A DNA stretch of 27,868 bases. It comes from a virus. The stretch lies in the IMG/VR virus record IMGVR_UViG_3300021197_001017, positions 1 to 27,868 of that record; one strand, written 5' to 3'. Numbering within the stretch: position 1 is the stretch's first letter; each line of letters begins with the position of its first letter. This document shows positions 1 through 7,710 of the stretch, piece after piece. The position numbers and the translations under genes were made by a program. The notes beneath the pieces are model-generated. The model was not told the DNA's origin and did not search any database. It saw only the letters and a list, made by a program, of their open reading frames with translations.

Positions 1-2
1 AT

Positions 3-872
3 AAATTGAATGAGTTTTTAAACAAGACAGTTGGTACTGAAGATTATGATTATGTTGTGGCATCTGATACAGATAGTGTCTATTTGCGTTGTGGGAATCT
101 TGTGGATAAAGTATGTGGGGGTAAGTCCAAGTCGGAGGTGGTTACATTCCTCGACAAAGCAGCAGAAGAAATAATTCTTCCGTTCATCAAGAAGCAGTAT
201 GATACACTAGCAGAAATGACCAATGCGTATGAAAACAAAATGGTCATGGAGCGAGAGTGCATTGCAGACAAAGCGATCTGGACTGCCAAGAAAAGATACA
301 TGATGAATGTCCACGACTCAGAGGGAATTCGATACACCGAACCCAAAATGAAAATCATGGGCATTGAGACAACACGATCCTCGACCCCACAGATCGTGAG
401 AGAAAAACTAAAGAAGGCGATTAATATGATCATGACCGGAACGGAAGATGAACTCATTGAATTTGTCAGTGACTTCCGATCTGAATTCATGAAACTACCT
501 GTGGAAAATGTTGCTTTCCCTCGAAGTTGTAACAATATGAAAAAGTATCGAGACGGAACTAGTATTTGGAAAAAATCTACTCCCATTGCCGTGAAGGGTG
601 CGTTGGTATACAACCACTTTATCAAGGAGATGGGTATAGAATCAAAGTACGTCTCGATTCAGGAGGGCGATAAGATTAAATTCGTAAACCTCAAGGACGA
701 AAATCCTTTTGGATGTAATGTAGTTTCATTCTCCTCGTCCGCCCCCAAAGAATTTGAACTAGAAAAGTATGCTAATTATAAAAAACAATTTGAGTCATCC
801 TTTATTGATCCTTTATCAGTAATATTGTCTCATACAGATTGGCACTACGAAAGAAAGGCAGTGTTATTTTGA
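3..872 (+). CDS. 43: DNA polymerase gp43, family B, C-terminal part (5' truncated by window edge)
   Basis: This is the C-terminal part of the phage replicative DNA polymerase. The frame is open to the left edge and the codon before the first candidate start (TTG at 6) is in frame, so the gene begins outside the window. The polymerase motif C appears early as SDTDSVY, with the catalytic Asp pair of family B polymerases. It is followed by KKRYMMNV and KIMGIETTRSSTP, which closely resemble the T4 gp43 palm/thumb stretch KKRYALNV...KIMGMETQQSSTP. The conserved late segment NPFG and the end (HYERKAVLF) line up with the T4 C-terminus. No exonuclease domain is visible because it would lie upstream. 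The gene opens the replication block and its stop overlaps the next start. Identification is firm. Confidence 0.95.
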   Translation, partial: KLNEFLNKTVGTEDYDYVVASDTDSVYLRCGNLVDKVCGGKSKSEVVTFLDKAAEEIILPFIKKQYDTLAEMTNAYENKMVMERECIADKAIWTAKKRYMMNVHDSEGIRYTEPKMKIMGIETTRSSTPQIVREKLKKAINMIMTGTEDELIEFVSDFRSEFMKLPVENVAFPRSCNNMKKYRDGTSIWKKSTPIAVKGALVYNHFIKEMGIESKYVSIQEGDKIKFVNLKDENPFGCNVVSFSSSAPKEFELEKYANYKKQFESSFIDPLSVILSHTDWHYERKAVLF

Positions 873-1069
873 CTTCTAAACTATTAGAACTTGACGAACA
901 TCATATAGATGCTATAATTGATCTCGCAGATGATGAGATCAACCTGTTAAATGTTAAAATTGCAGAAGCAGTTAAAGACTCATATTGCAGATATGAAACA
1001 ATGGAAAAACTAAGCAATCGACGAAATGGATTGATTGCTCTAATTGATTTGCTAAAGGATAATACATAA
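869..1069 (+). CDS. Small conserved-position protein between polymerase and uvsX
   Basis: A 66-residue acidic, helical protein of unknown function. I place the start at TTG 869, which overlaps the polymerase stop as TTGA and has an AAAGG-type ribosome site about 8 bases upstream. A longer reading from TTG 839 would add ten residues that simply overlap the polymerase frame. The protein has leucine/isoleucine heptad-like spacing ([21 protein letters not shown]), suggesting a helical bundle or coiled coil, and ends [12 protein letters not shown]. Cyanophage-like T4 relatives also have a small uncharacterised gene at this place between gp43 and uvsX, which supports it being real. Its stop overlaps the uvsX start by one base (TAATG), so it is co-translated with the recombination gene. 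Confidence 0.7.
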   Translation: MTSKLLELDEHHIDAIIDLADDEINLLNVKIAEAVKDSYCRYETMEKLSNRRNGLIALIDLLKDNT

Positions 1070-2118
1070 TGAATATTCATGATTTGGTTAAGGCGACGGG
1101 AAACGAACACGCAGGTATTGCGGAGGAAGGACTAGTTTCAGATGTTAGATCTTTTATTAATACTGGGTCTTATTGCTTCAATGCACTTTTATCAGGAAGT
1201 CTTTACGGGGGTCTGCCGGATAACAAGATCACGGCGTTGGCAGGCGAGTCCGCTACGGGCAAGACATTCTTTGCTCTTGGAATCGTGCATAAGTTTCTTA
1301 GCGACAATCCTGATGCTAATGTGCTTTATTTTGACACTGAATATGCTATTACCTCAGACATGGTTCGAGAACGAGGGATTGACCCAAAGCGTATTGCCAT
1401 CATTCCTGTCGGAACCGTAGAAGAGTTTCGTCATCAGGTGCTTTCAGTTGTCAATTCTTATGGTGAGCAAAAGAAATCTGAAAAGAAACCATTGCTTATT
1501 GTACTCGATTCATTGGGCATGTTGTCTACGCTGAAAGAAGTGACAGATACAGCGGATGGTAAGACAACGCGAGACATGACCCGTGCCCAAATTGTAAAAT
1601 CTACTTTCCGAACCCTAACGCTGAAGTTGGGTCAAGTGGGAATTCCAATGATTCTTACAAACCACACATATGATGTTATTGGTTCTATGTTCCCCCAAAA
1701 GGAAATGGGTGGGGGTTCTGGTCTTAAGTACGCAGCATCCACCATCATCTATCTTTCAAAGAAGAAGGTGAAGGAAGGAACAGATGTGATTGGTAACATC
1801 GTTCATTGTAAACTTTACAAGTCTCGTATTACTAAAGAAAATTCTATGGTCGATGTCATGTTGAATTATGACACTGGACTACATCCATATTACGGTCTCG
1901 TAGATCTTGCAGTAGAAAATGAGATCTTTGAAAAGTTGGGTACTCGTATCCAAGTTGCCGATGGGACCAAAGTTTACGAAAAGCAAATTTATCGTGATCC
2001 TGAAAAGTATTTTACTGAAGAGGTCATGAATAAGATCGAAGCGTGTGTTGGTAAGAAATTTAAGTATGGATCTTCCATCGAAGAGGAAACAGATGACACC
2101 GAACTACCAGATAGTTGA
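1069..2118 (+). CDS. uvsX: UvsX recombinase (RecA/Rad51 family)
   Basis: A strand-exchange recombinase that coats single-stranded DNA and drives recombination-dependent replication in T4-type phages. The 349-residue protein has a Walker A loop GESATGKT at residues 59-66, an acidic FDTE at 88-91 and a Walker B strand LLIVLD ending in Asp147. The ssDNA-binding part includes a Gly-rich MGGGSG loop with LKYAAS following. The length is near the usual size for UvsX (about 390 in T4, shorter in marine relatives). A ribosome site (AAAGGA) lies in the end of the preceding gene. It sits in the standard marine T4-like order pol, small gene, uvsX, small gene, helicase. The gene overlaps the next gene's start at 2093. 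Confidence 0.95.
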   Translation: MNIHDLVKATGNEHAGIAEEGLVSDVRSFINTGSYCFNALLSGSLYGGLPDNKITALAGESATGKTFFALGIVHKFLSDNPDANVLYFDTEYAITSDMVRERGIDPKRIAIIPVGTVEEFRHQVLSVVNSYGEQKKSEKKPLLIVLDSLGMLSTLKEVTDTADGKTTRDMTRAQIVKSTFRTLTLKLGQVGIPMILTNHTYDVIGSMFPQKEMGGGSGLKYAASTIIYLSKKKVKEGTDVIGNIVHCKLYKSRITKENSMVDVMLNYDTGLHPYYGLVDLAVENEIFEKLGTRIQVADGTKVYEKQIYRDPEKYFTEEVMNKIEACVGKKFKYGSSIEEETDDTELPDS

Positions 2119-2368
2119 GGGTCGAGATACTGGTGCAACTGCTGTTCAACTTCTTGATTCCGAATATGAAGGAATTATTATTAAGTTTGGCAAAGTTGGT
2201 ATCCACGAAGTAGACGATCATGCACAATTAGCATTTGATTATGATCTTATTAAAGGTGAACTTCCTGAAGATTCTTCTGGACTTGAGGAGACACTTGGTG
2301 ATATACTAGTAGACATTCTCGAAAACCGATTAGACGAAGCGGAGTTTCTTACCGATGCAAACGACTGA
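2093..2368 (+). CDS. Conserved small acidic protein between uvsX and helicase
   Basis: A 91-residue acidic protein of unknown function. I chose ATG 2093 ([10 protein letters not shown]), which has AGAGGA five bases upstream. A TTG at 2045 would add 16 residues lying entirely inside uvsX. The protein has the pattern [13 protein letters not shown], then a FDYDLI strand, then GDILVDILE near the C-terminus. A similar pattern (short beta core, FxY, GDIL) occurs in small proteins at the same position in other T4-like marine phages; that comparison is from memory, not a search. It overlaps both uvsX upstream and the helicase downstream (14 bases), so translation is probably coupled. A replication-accessory role is inferred from position only. 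Confidence 0.8.
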   Translation: MTPNYQIVEGRDTGATAVQLLDSEYEGIIIKFGKVGIHEVDDHAQLAFDYDLIKGELPEDSSGLEETLGDILVDILENRLDEAEFLTDAND

Positions 2369-3773
2369 AAAGATTATTCTTAGAAACCTCATGCGTGATG
2401 AAGATTTTTCACGCAGGGTGATCCCTTTCTTGAAAGATGAATATTTCAAGACCAGATCAGACAAGACTGTATTTGATATGATTCGAGAACACATCTCGAA
2501 GTATAATACACTTCCTACATCTGATATTCTTATGATCAGTATTGATGAGAAAACAAATCTCAGTGAACAAGATTACAAGAATTGCGTTGAGTTGATCGAA
2601 GATCTTGGTGAGGACAAAGAGGGAGTTGATGCCGAGTGGTTGCTCGACAAGACAGAAGATTTCTGTAAGGATCGGGCGATCTATAATGCAATCTTGGAAT
2701 CAATTGAAATTATTGATGGAAAGTCTAGAACGAAGACAAAGAACTGTCTCCCAGAAATTCTATCAGACGCACTTGCTGTTTCGTTTGATGAACATATCGG
2801 TCACGATTACGAAGGTGATGCAGAAGAACGATTTGATTTCTATCACAGAGTTGAGACAAAGACTCCATTCGATCTAGAATTCTTCAACCTAATCACTAAC
2901 GGTGGTGTCCCGAACAAAACATTGAATATCATTCTTGCGGGTACTGGTGTTGGTAAGTCACTATACATGTGTCACCATGCCGCAGCATGTTACTCTGCAA
3001 ACAAAAATGTTCTTTACATTACATGCGAGATGGCAGAAGAGAGAATCGCAGAACGCATTGATGCTAATCTTATGGACATCACTCTCGACGAACTGAAGAT
3101 TCTGCCCAAAGCATCTTATGAAAAGAAGATTGGTCGGGTAACAGAAAATATCAAATCAAAACTAATTGTTAAAGAGTATCCAACAGCAACTGCAAATGTT
3201 CAACACTTCCGCATTCTTCTCGAAGAACTGAAACTGAAAAAGAACTTTGTTCCCGATGTTATCTTCATTGACTACCTAAATATCTGTGCATCCAGTCGGT
3301 ACAAGGCAGGAAGCAACGTGAACTCGTACACAGTAATTAAGGCAATCGCAGAGGAGTTGCGTGGACTTGCAGTAGAAAAGAATGTTCCTATCTTTTCTGC
3401 GACCCAAACAAACAGAACAGGGTTTAACAGCAGCGATGTTGGTCTAGAAGACACATCAGAATCTTTTGGTCTTCCGGCAACCGCTGACTTCATGTTCGCA
3501 TTAATTACTACAGAAGAACTGGAAGAACAAGGACAACTACTTGTAAAGCAACTGAAGAATCGTTATAATGATGTCTTCGCAAACAAGAAATTTGTAGTGG
3601 GAATCAACAGAGGGAAGATGAAACTTTTTGATGTTGATAACTCAGAAGTGAATCTACTAGGAAGCAACCAAGGCGAAACCGATATGACTGCTGGTGTTGG
3701 ATTTGATGGTAGAAATTTCGATGAAAAGTTTAAGTCTAACTCAGACAAAATAAGGCAATTAAAGGTACTATGA
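2355..3773 (+). CDS. 41: Replicative DNA helicase gp41 (DnaB family)
   Basis: The hexameric 5'-to-3' helicase that unwinds the fork and works with the primase encoded just downstream. In the 472-residue protein an N-terminal helical domain (about 1-150) precedes a RecA-like motor. Walker A is GTGVGKS at 196-202, the Walker B strand is VIFIDYLN at 302-309, and the DnaB-type segment SATQTNRTG and the later NRGK element follow. Length and domain order match T4 gp41 (475 residues). It starts within the preceding small gene and its stop overlaps the next start as ATGA. Nothing is missing or odd in the motor motifs. Confidence 0.95.
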   Translation: MQTTEKIILRNLMRDEDFSRRVIPFLKDEYFKTRSDKTVFDMIREHISKYNTLPTSDILMISIDEKTNLSEQDYKNCVELIEDLGEDKEGVDAEWLLDKTEDFCKDRAIYNAILESIEIIDGKSRTKTKNCLPEILSDALAVSFDEHIGHDYEGDAEERFDFYHRVETKTPFDLEFFNLITNGGVPNKTLNIILAGTGVGKSLYMCHHAAACYSANKNVLYITCEMAEERIAERIDANLMDITLDELKILPKASYEKKIGRVTENIKSKLIVKEYPTATANVQHFRILLEELKLKKNFVPDVIFIDYLNICASSRYKAGSNVNSYTVIKAIAEELRGLAVEKNVPIFSATQTNRTGFNSSDVGLEDTSESFGLPATADFMFALITTEELEEQGQLLVKQLKNRYNDVFANKKFVVGINRGKMKLFDVDNSEVNLLGSNQGETDMTAGVGFDGRNFDEKFKSNSDKIRQLKVL

Positions 3774-3952
3774 ATAACAACTATAAGAGACCGTATCAGA
3801 AGCGAGAGTTTCCTAAGAGGAAACCAGAACGAATGAGTCGTGAGTGGCAAGAAGAATACCGTCTATGGTATGAAAACACGAAGCGTGATCATTGGAACCG
3901 AAAGTTCCGTGAACTAAACAAGAAAAACCGTAGAACCAGAAATAGCAGATGA
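3770..3952 (+). CDS. Small highly basic protein between helicase and primase (paralogue A)
   Basis: A 60-residue, strongly basic protein rich in Arg, Lys, Asn and Trp, without recognisable domains. It overlaps the helicase stop (ATGA) and the primase start by four bases, so it is translated as part of the helicase-primase unit. The second half, EEYRLWYENTKRDHWN followed by RKFREL, closely matches a second small gene at 20418-20546 on the other strand (EYR-x-WYEN-x-KR, WN-x-KFR-x-L), so the two are paralogues. The first 21 residues have no counterpart in the other copy. The charge suggests nucleic-acid or primosome binding, but that is inference. Confidence 0.75.
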   Translation: MNNNYKRPYQKREFPKRKPERMSREWQEEYRLWYENTKRDHWNRKFRELNKKNRRTRNSR

Positions 3953-5037
3953 CTGTTTACGTCGATAAGAAATTTGTCGAGTTTGTTTCAAGTTCACTCG
4001 ACAAGTTCTCTTGGAAAAAAGATAACCTTGCAAACTGTAGGTGTCCACTCTGTGGAGACTCACAGAAGAACAAGAATAAGTGTAGAGGATTCTTCTATGA
4101 GCGAGAGGGTTCTTACTATTATAAGTGTCACAATTGTGCTGCATCACTCTCGCTCTATTCCTTCTTGGAGCAACATGCTCCTGCGTTGAAGACGGAATAT
4201 CAATTAGAGCGGTATCGTGAGAAGACGGAAAGGAAACCGAGACCACGACCCGTGAAAATTAAGTCAACAGGTGTAGAAGAAATGTTTAAGAAAAAGTATA
4301 AAGAAGTTGTAGATACTAGATGGTTGACTCCCATATCAGAACTAGATGAAAGTCATGCTGCTCGGCAGTTTGTAATCAACCGGAAAATTCCAAAGGACAA
4401 GTATGATCTTTTGTACTATTGCAGCAACTTCGGTTCTTTTACTAAGCAACTGACTGGGCAAACAAACCTTTATGGTGGCGGAGAAGATAGACTGGTTCTC
4501 CCCTTCTTTAATAAAGAAGGAACGATGGTTGCTGCACAAGGTCGAGCATTGGCGATGCAGTCGGTTCATGGTAATGTTGATGACAATAGGCAGACACGAA
4601 AAACGAGAGAACTTCTTCGATACATTACCATCAAGTCTACTGATGCACCAGACAAACTTTGGTTCGGTCAGTGGCGAGTGAATCCCAAGAAAAAGGTTTA
4701 TATCGTAGAAGGACCAATTGATAGTTTGTTTATCAAGAATTGTATTGCAATGGTTGGTGCTTCTGGTGTTGACAATGTTCCCCCACACCTAAACAATACC
4801 GAGGGTGTCTATGTTCTAGACAACGAACCAAGAAACAAAGAGATTTACAACTTAAATGTAAAACTGATTGATCGCGGAAAGACTATTTGTATTTGGCCAA
4901 CTGATCTACAACAAAAAGATCCAAATGATATGATTATGGCAGGGTACAGTAAACGAGAAATTAAAAAGATTATCGATGAGAATACTTGTAGCGGACTGGT
5001 CGCCAAGCATCGATTGAACGAATGGAGTAGATTATGA
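3949..5037 (+). CDS. 61: DNA primase, gp61-like, with zinc ribbon and TOPRIM
   Basis: Synthesises RNA primers for lagging-strand replication as partner of the gp41 helicase. The 362-residue protein begins with a zinc-binding domain (Cys32, Cys35, Cys60, Cys63 as CPLC...CHNC, with GDS after the first pair as in bacterial-type primases). The TOPRIM catalytic domain follows: VYIVEGPIDSLF with Glu254, then VLDNE with Asp291 and Glu293, and a DPNDMI element with Asp324/Asp327. Length is close to T4 gp61 (342). It overlaps its neighbours by four bases on each side, consistent with a coupled primosome operon. Confidence 0.92.
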   Translation: MTVYVDKKFVEFVSSSLDKFSWKKDNLANCRCPLCGDSQKNKNKCRGFFYEREGSYYYKCHNCAASLSLYSFLEQHAPALKTEYQLERYREKTERKPRPRPVKIKSTGVEEMFKKKYKEVVDTRWLTPISELDESHAARQFVINRKIPKDKYDLLYYCSNFGSFTKQLTGQTNLYGGGEDRLVLPFFNKEGTMVAAQGRALAMQSVHGNVDDNRQTRKTRELLRYITIKSTDAPDKLWFGQWRVNPKKKVYIVEGPIDSLFIKNCIAMVGASGVDNVPPHLNNTEGVYVLDNEPRNKEIYNLNVKLIDRGKTICIWPTDLQQKDPNDMIMAGYSKREIKKIIDENTCSGLVAKHRLNEWSRL

Positions 5038-5984
5038 AATATTTGGTAACAGGTGGAGCAGGATTTATTGGATCCAACCTAGTGGATTATTTGATTGATC
5101 GAGATCATGAAGTTGTTGTTATCGACAACGAATCATCGGAGTCACATGACCACTTCTATTGGAATGAAAAAGCAGAAAATCACAAGTTAGATATTGCGGA
5201 GTATGATGATATTCTTCCTCTCTTCGATGGGGTGGATGTTGTTTTCCATTGTGCTGCACAATCTAGAATTCAAATTTGTGTGGGGGATCCTACTACAGCA
5301 GCGAAAACAAACATGCTGGGAACTTGTTGCGTGTTGCAGGCAGCAAAGGAAAGTGGGGTAAAGAGAGTTGTTTATTCTTCAACGTCATCTGCATATGGAT
5401 TGGCAAACAATCCTCCTAATGTCGAGACACAACCAGATGATTGTCTGAATCCGTATTCGGTATCAAAGGTTGCCGGAGAAAAACTTTGTAGTATGTACTC
5501 CAAACTTTTTGGTCTTGAAACTGTTATTTTGAGATATTTTAATGTATATGGAAAAAGACACGCTTTGCGTGGACAATATGCACCTGTCGTCGGTAGATTT
5601 TTAGATCAAGAAGTGAATGGTGAACCGCTAACAATTGTACCAGATGGAAACCAAAGAAGAGACTACACCCATGTTGATGATGTTGTGCAGGCAAATGTGC
5701 TTGCATCAGGAGTGGAACTTGACAAACTTTTTGACCCAGACGATATTGGTGAGTATAGAAATATTGGATATGGAGAAGTTTTTAACGTAGGAACAGGGAC
5801 GAATACGTCTGTCAATGAACTAGCAGAAATGATTTCGGAAAATACGATTATGATTGATCCTCGTCCGGGTGAAGCAAGAGTGACACTCGCAAATAATAAT
5901 AAAATTAAAAACGTAATGAGATGGTCACCAACGGTTAGACTAGAAGATTGGGTTGAAGAGGAAAAGAAAAGGTTGGGACTATGA
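5034..5984 (+). CDS. NAD-dependent epimerase/dehydratase (sugar-nucleotide epimerase)
   Basis: An extended short-chain dehydrogenase that probably epimerises or dehydrates a nucleotide sugar such as UDP-glucose or UDP-GlcNAc. The Rossmann NAD motif GGAGFIG is at residues 7-13. The catalytic set is SSTSSAYG (Ser/Thr near 116-119) with Tyr141 and Lys145 in NPYSVSK. Substrate-domain signatures RYFNVYG and DYTHVDDV follow. Its 316 residues are full length for the GalE/WbpP group. It overlaps the primase stop by ATGA and the thyX start by four bases. Such genes are auxiliary genes in phages, often linked to modifying surface glycans or phage DNA sugars. The exact substrate cannot be read from the sequence. 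Confidence 0.88.
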   Translation: MKYLVTGGAGFIGSNLVDYLIDRDHEVVVIDNESSESHDHFYWNEKAENHKLDIAEYDDILPLFDGVDVVFHCAAQSRIQICVGDPTTAAKTNMLGTCCVLQAAKESGVKRVVYSSTSSAYGLANNPPNVETQPDDCLNPYSVSKVAGEKLCSMYSKLFGLETVILRYFNVYGKRHALRGQYAPVVGRFLDQEVNGEPLTIVPDGNQRRDYTHVDDVVQANVLASGVELDKLFDPDDIGEYRNIGYGEVFNVGTGTNTSVNELAEMISENTIMIDPRPGEARVTLANNNKIKNVMRWSPTVRLEDWVEEEKKRLGL

Positions 5985-6697
5985 GAGTTTTAGACAGAGG
6001 AAGCGTTACGTTAATCGATCATATGGGAAGTGACTTGACCGTATGTAATGCTGCTAGAGTTTCGTTTAATAGTGAAAGTGAATGGTGTGAAGATCAAGAA
6101 GCAGTTACTCGTCTCGCCGAATCTGGATCACAATATTACAAAGAAGATGTACAATGTTTATGTCCGAAAGATGAAAAACTTATTCGATATCTTGCGAAGC
6201 ATCAACACTGGACTCCCTTCGCACATCCTCAAATTACACTGAGGATCAAAGCACCTATTTCTATTCGCACACAATTCTTCAAGCACAAGCAAGGATTTGT
6301 AGAAAATGAAATCTCCAGAAGATATGTTTCATTTGAACCTGAGTTCTATGAACCAAAGTGGAGAGGCAAACCAACAAATGGTGCAAAACAGGGAAGTGAG
6401 GACTTTATTTCTGTTGACAACGAAACCGATATGGGTTATACTAATGCTCTTCGCTTGTGTTTGTATAACTACAATGAATTACTCCGTAATGGTGTAGCAC
6501 CAGAACAAGCACGATTTGTTCTCCCACAGGGGATGTACACGGAATGGTACTGGACGGGATCTCTTGCTGCGTATGCAAGATTCTACAAGCAACGGATTGA
6601 CGAACATGCCCAGTGGGAAATACGAGAGTATGCAGAAGCAATTGCAAAACTTATCTCCCCTCTCTTCAAATTCTCATGGAAAGAATTGACTACATAA
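5981..6697 (+). CDS. thyX: FAD-dependent thymidylate synthase ThyX
   Basis: Makes dTMP from dUMP using FAD and methylene-tetrahydrofolate, feeding phage DNA synthesis. The 238-residue protein carries the ThyX signature in the form KHKQGFVENEISRRY at residues 101-115. The canonical RHR triad is KHK here, a conservative change I also recall from other phage ThyX proteins. NEISRRYV aligns with the family NExSxRY core. The start overlaps the epimerase stop. The last codons lie in an 18-base element (6686-6703) that recurs after the next gene. Together with the ribonucleotide reductase at 7711 it forms a dNTP-supply pair. Confidence 0.92.
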   Translation: MRVLDRGSVTLIDHMGSDLTVCNAARVSFNSESEWCEDQEAVTRLAESGSQYYKEDVQCLCPKDEKLIRYLAKHQHWTPFAHPQITLRIKAPISIRTQFFKHKQGFVENEISRRYVSFEPEFYEPKWRGKPTNGAKQGSEDFISVDNETDMGYTNALRLCLYNYNELLRNGVAPEQARFVLPQGMYTEWYWTGSLAAYARFYKQRIDEHAQWEIREYAEAIAKLISPLFKFSWKELTT

Positions 6698-6703
6698 AGT
6701 ATC
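6686..6703 (+). repeat. Direct repeat copy 1 flanking the radical SAM gene
   Basis: TTGACTACATAAAGTATC overlaps the thyX stop codon. A second copy at 7674-7691 matches 16 of 18 positions. The copies lie just before and just after the radical SAM gene. They could be a shared promoter or RNA-processing site, or the scar of a gene insertion. Confidence 0.6.
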
Positions 6704-6719
6704 ACTCAAAGGAAAATAA

Positions 6720-7673
6720 ATGCCGATATTAGAAATAACACCACTCATAGGATGCTCCAACGCATGTGAATATTGCCCACAAACCACGCTGATTAGGCAA
6801 TATAAAGAAAAGTGTTCCAACGACAAAGAGATGTCGTTTGAGCAGTTCAAAAAATATATTTCTACTATCCCAACTAGCGTAGACATTCATTTTACTGGGT
6901 ATGTTGAACCTCTTCTTGCTAAAGATGCACCCGAGATGATCGAACACGCCTATGAAAAAGGTCATGGTGTGATGTTGAACACAACTCTAATGGGATTAAC
7001 TCCAGAGTTGTGGGATAGGTTCTCAAAATCAGTCATTTTCAAGGACGTACATATCCACCTTCCTTCTGGATCATATGAGGAAATGATTGGAGTTCAAAAA
7101 CCAGTAGAGTGGTTTGAAGTTAATGGCAAACGGTATAAAAGAATTAGTCACGAATATTTTGTAATGGTAGAGCATATGCTTAAAAATCCATGCAAGACAA
7201 AAGGAGCAGGAATTCCATTGTGGCATTGTCATGGTGATTTACACCCACAACTTGTTGAATTACAAAATTACACAAACGTAGGTGTTAGAGACATCAACAG
7301 TAGAGCGATGAACTTACTCTTGGAAAAAAAAGATAAAGTTCCAGAGAAAACTAACATCAGAGGAAAGTGTCCAAGAGTCGCACAAAATGTTCTGTTACCA
7401 TCTGGACACCTTTCATTATGCTGCCAAGATTATGGTCTAGATGAACTTATGGGTAATCTATCTGAGCAAACATGGGAAGAATATCAAAACTCAGACCACG
7501 CACAGGAAATTTTTAAAAACGGTGCAGACATGTGTGATTATTGTGAAGAGGGCGTAGACTATGTTGATGATAGCACTTGGGGGGAGTGGAGAAGAGTTAG
7601 AAATAGACAACAAGTGAAAAAAGATGTCGTTGACCTTACAGTAGGAAATACAGACAAGAATACTACAGAATAA
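6720..7673 (+). CDS. Radical SAM enzyme with SPASM-like C-terminus
   Basis: A 317-residue radical S-adenosylmethionine enzyme. The iron-sulfur cluster motif CX3CX2C is Cys12, Cys16, Cys19 (GCSNACEYC). The FTGYVEP strand at 58-64 corresponds to the family's GGEP-like SAM-binding turn. A C-terminal Cys cluster (Cys217, Cys234, Cys235, Cys272, Cys275) with a GNLSEQTWEEYQNS segment resembles SPASM/twitch domains that hold auxiliary clusters. The ribosome site AAAGGA lies eight bases before ATG 6720. The gene is set between thyX and nrdJ but is flanked by a direct repeat and has its own leader, unlike the overlapping genes before it. The substrate is unknown; peptide, sugar or nucleotide modification are all possible. 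Confidence 0.85.
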   Translation: MPILEITPLIGCSNACEYCPQTTLIRQYKEKCSNDKEMSFEQFKKYISTIPTSVDIHFTGYVEPLLAKDAPEMIEHAYEKGHGVMLNTTLMGLTPELWDRFSKSVIFKDVHIHLPSGSYEEMIGVQKPVEWFEVNGKRYKRISHEYFVMVEHMLKNPCKTKGAGIPLWHCHGDLHPQLVELQNYTNVGVRDINSRAMNLLLEKKDKVPEKTNIRGKCPRVAQNVLLPSGHLSLCCQDYGLDELMGNLSEQTWEEYQNSDHAQEIFKNGADMCDYCEEGVDYVDDSTWGEWRRVRNRQQVKKDVVDLTVGNTDKNTTE

Positions 7674-7691
7674 TTTACTACATAGAGTATC
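7674..7691 (+). repeat. Direct repeat copy 2 flanking the radical SAM gene
   Basis: TTTACTACATAGAGTATC lies between the radical SAM stop and the nrdJ ribosome site. It matches copy 1 (6686-6703) at 16 of 18 positions, differing at the third and twelfth bases. Both copies are 18-33 bases before a start codon, which also fits a shared regulatory element. Confidence 0.6.
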
Positions 7692-7710
7692 CCCGAGAAA
7701 GAAATTTATT

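Noticed and set aside
80-625. 181-residue open frame on the - strand opposite the polymerase
   Set aside because: It mirrors a well-supported polymerase gene, has no ribosome site and reads as a shadow frame.
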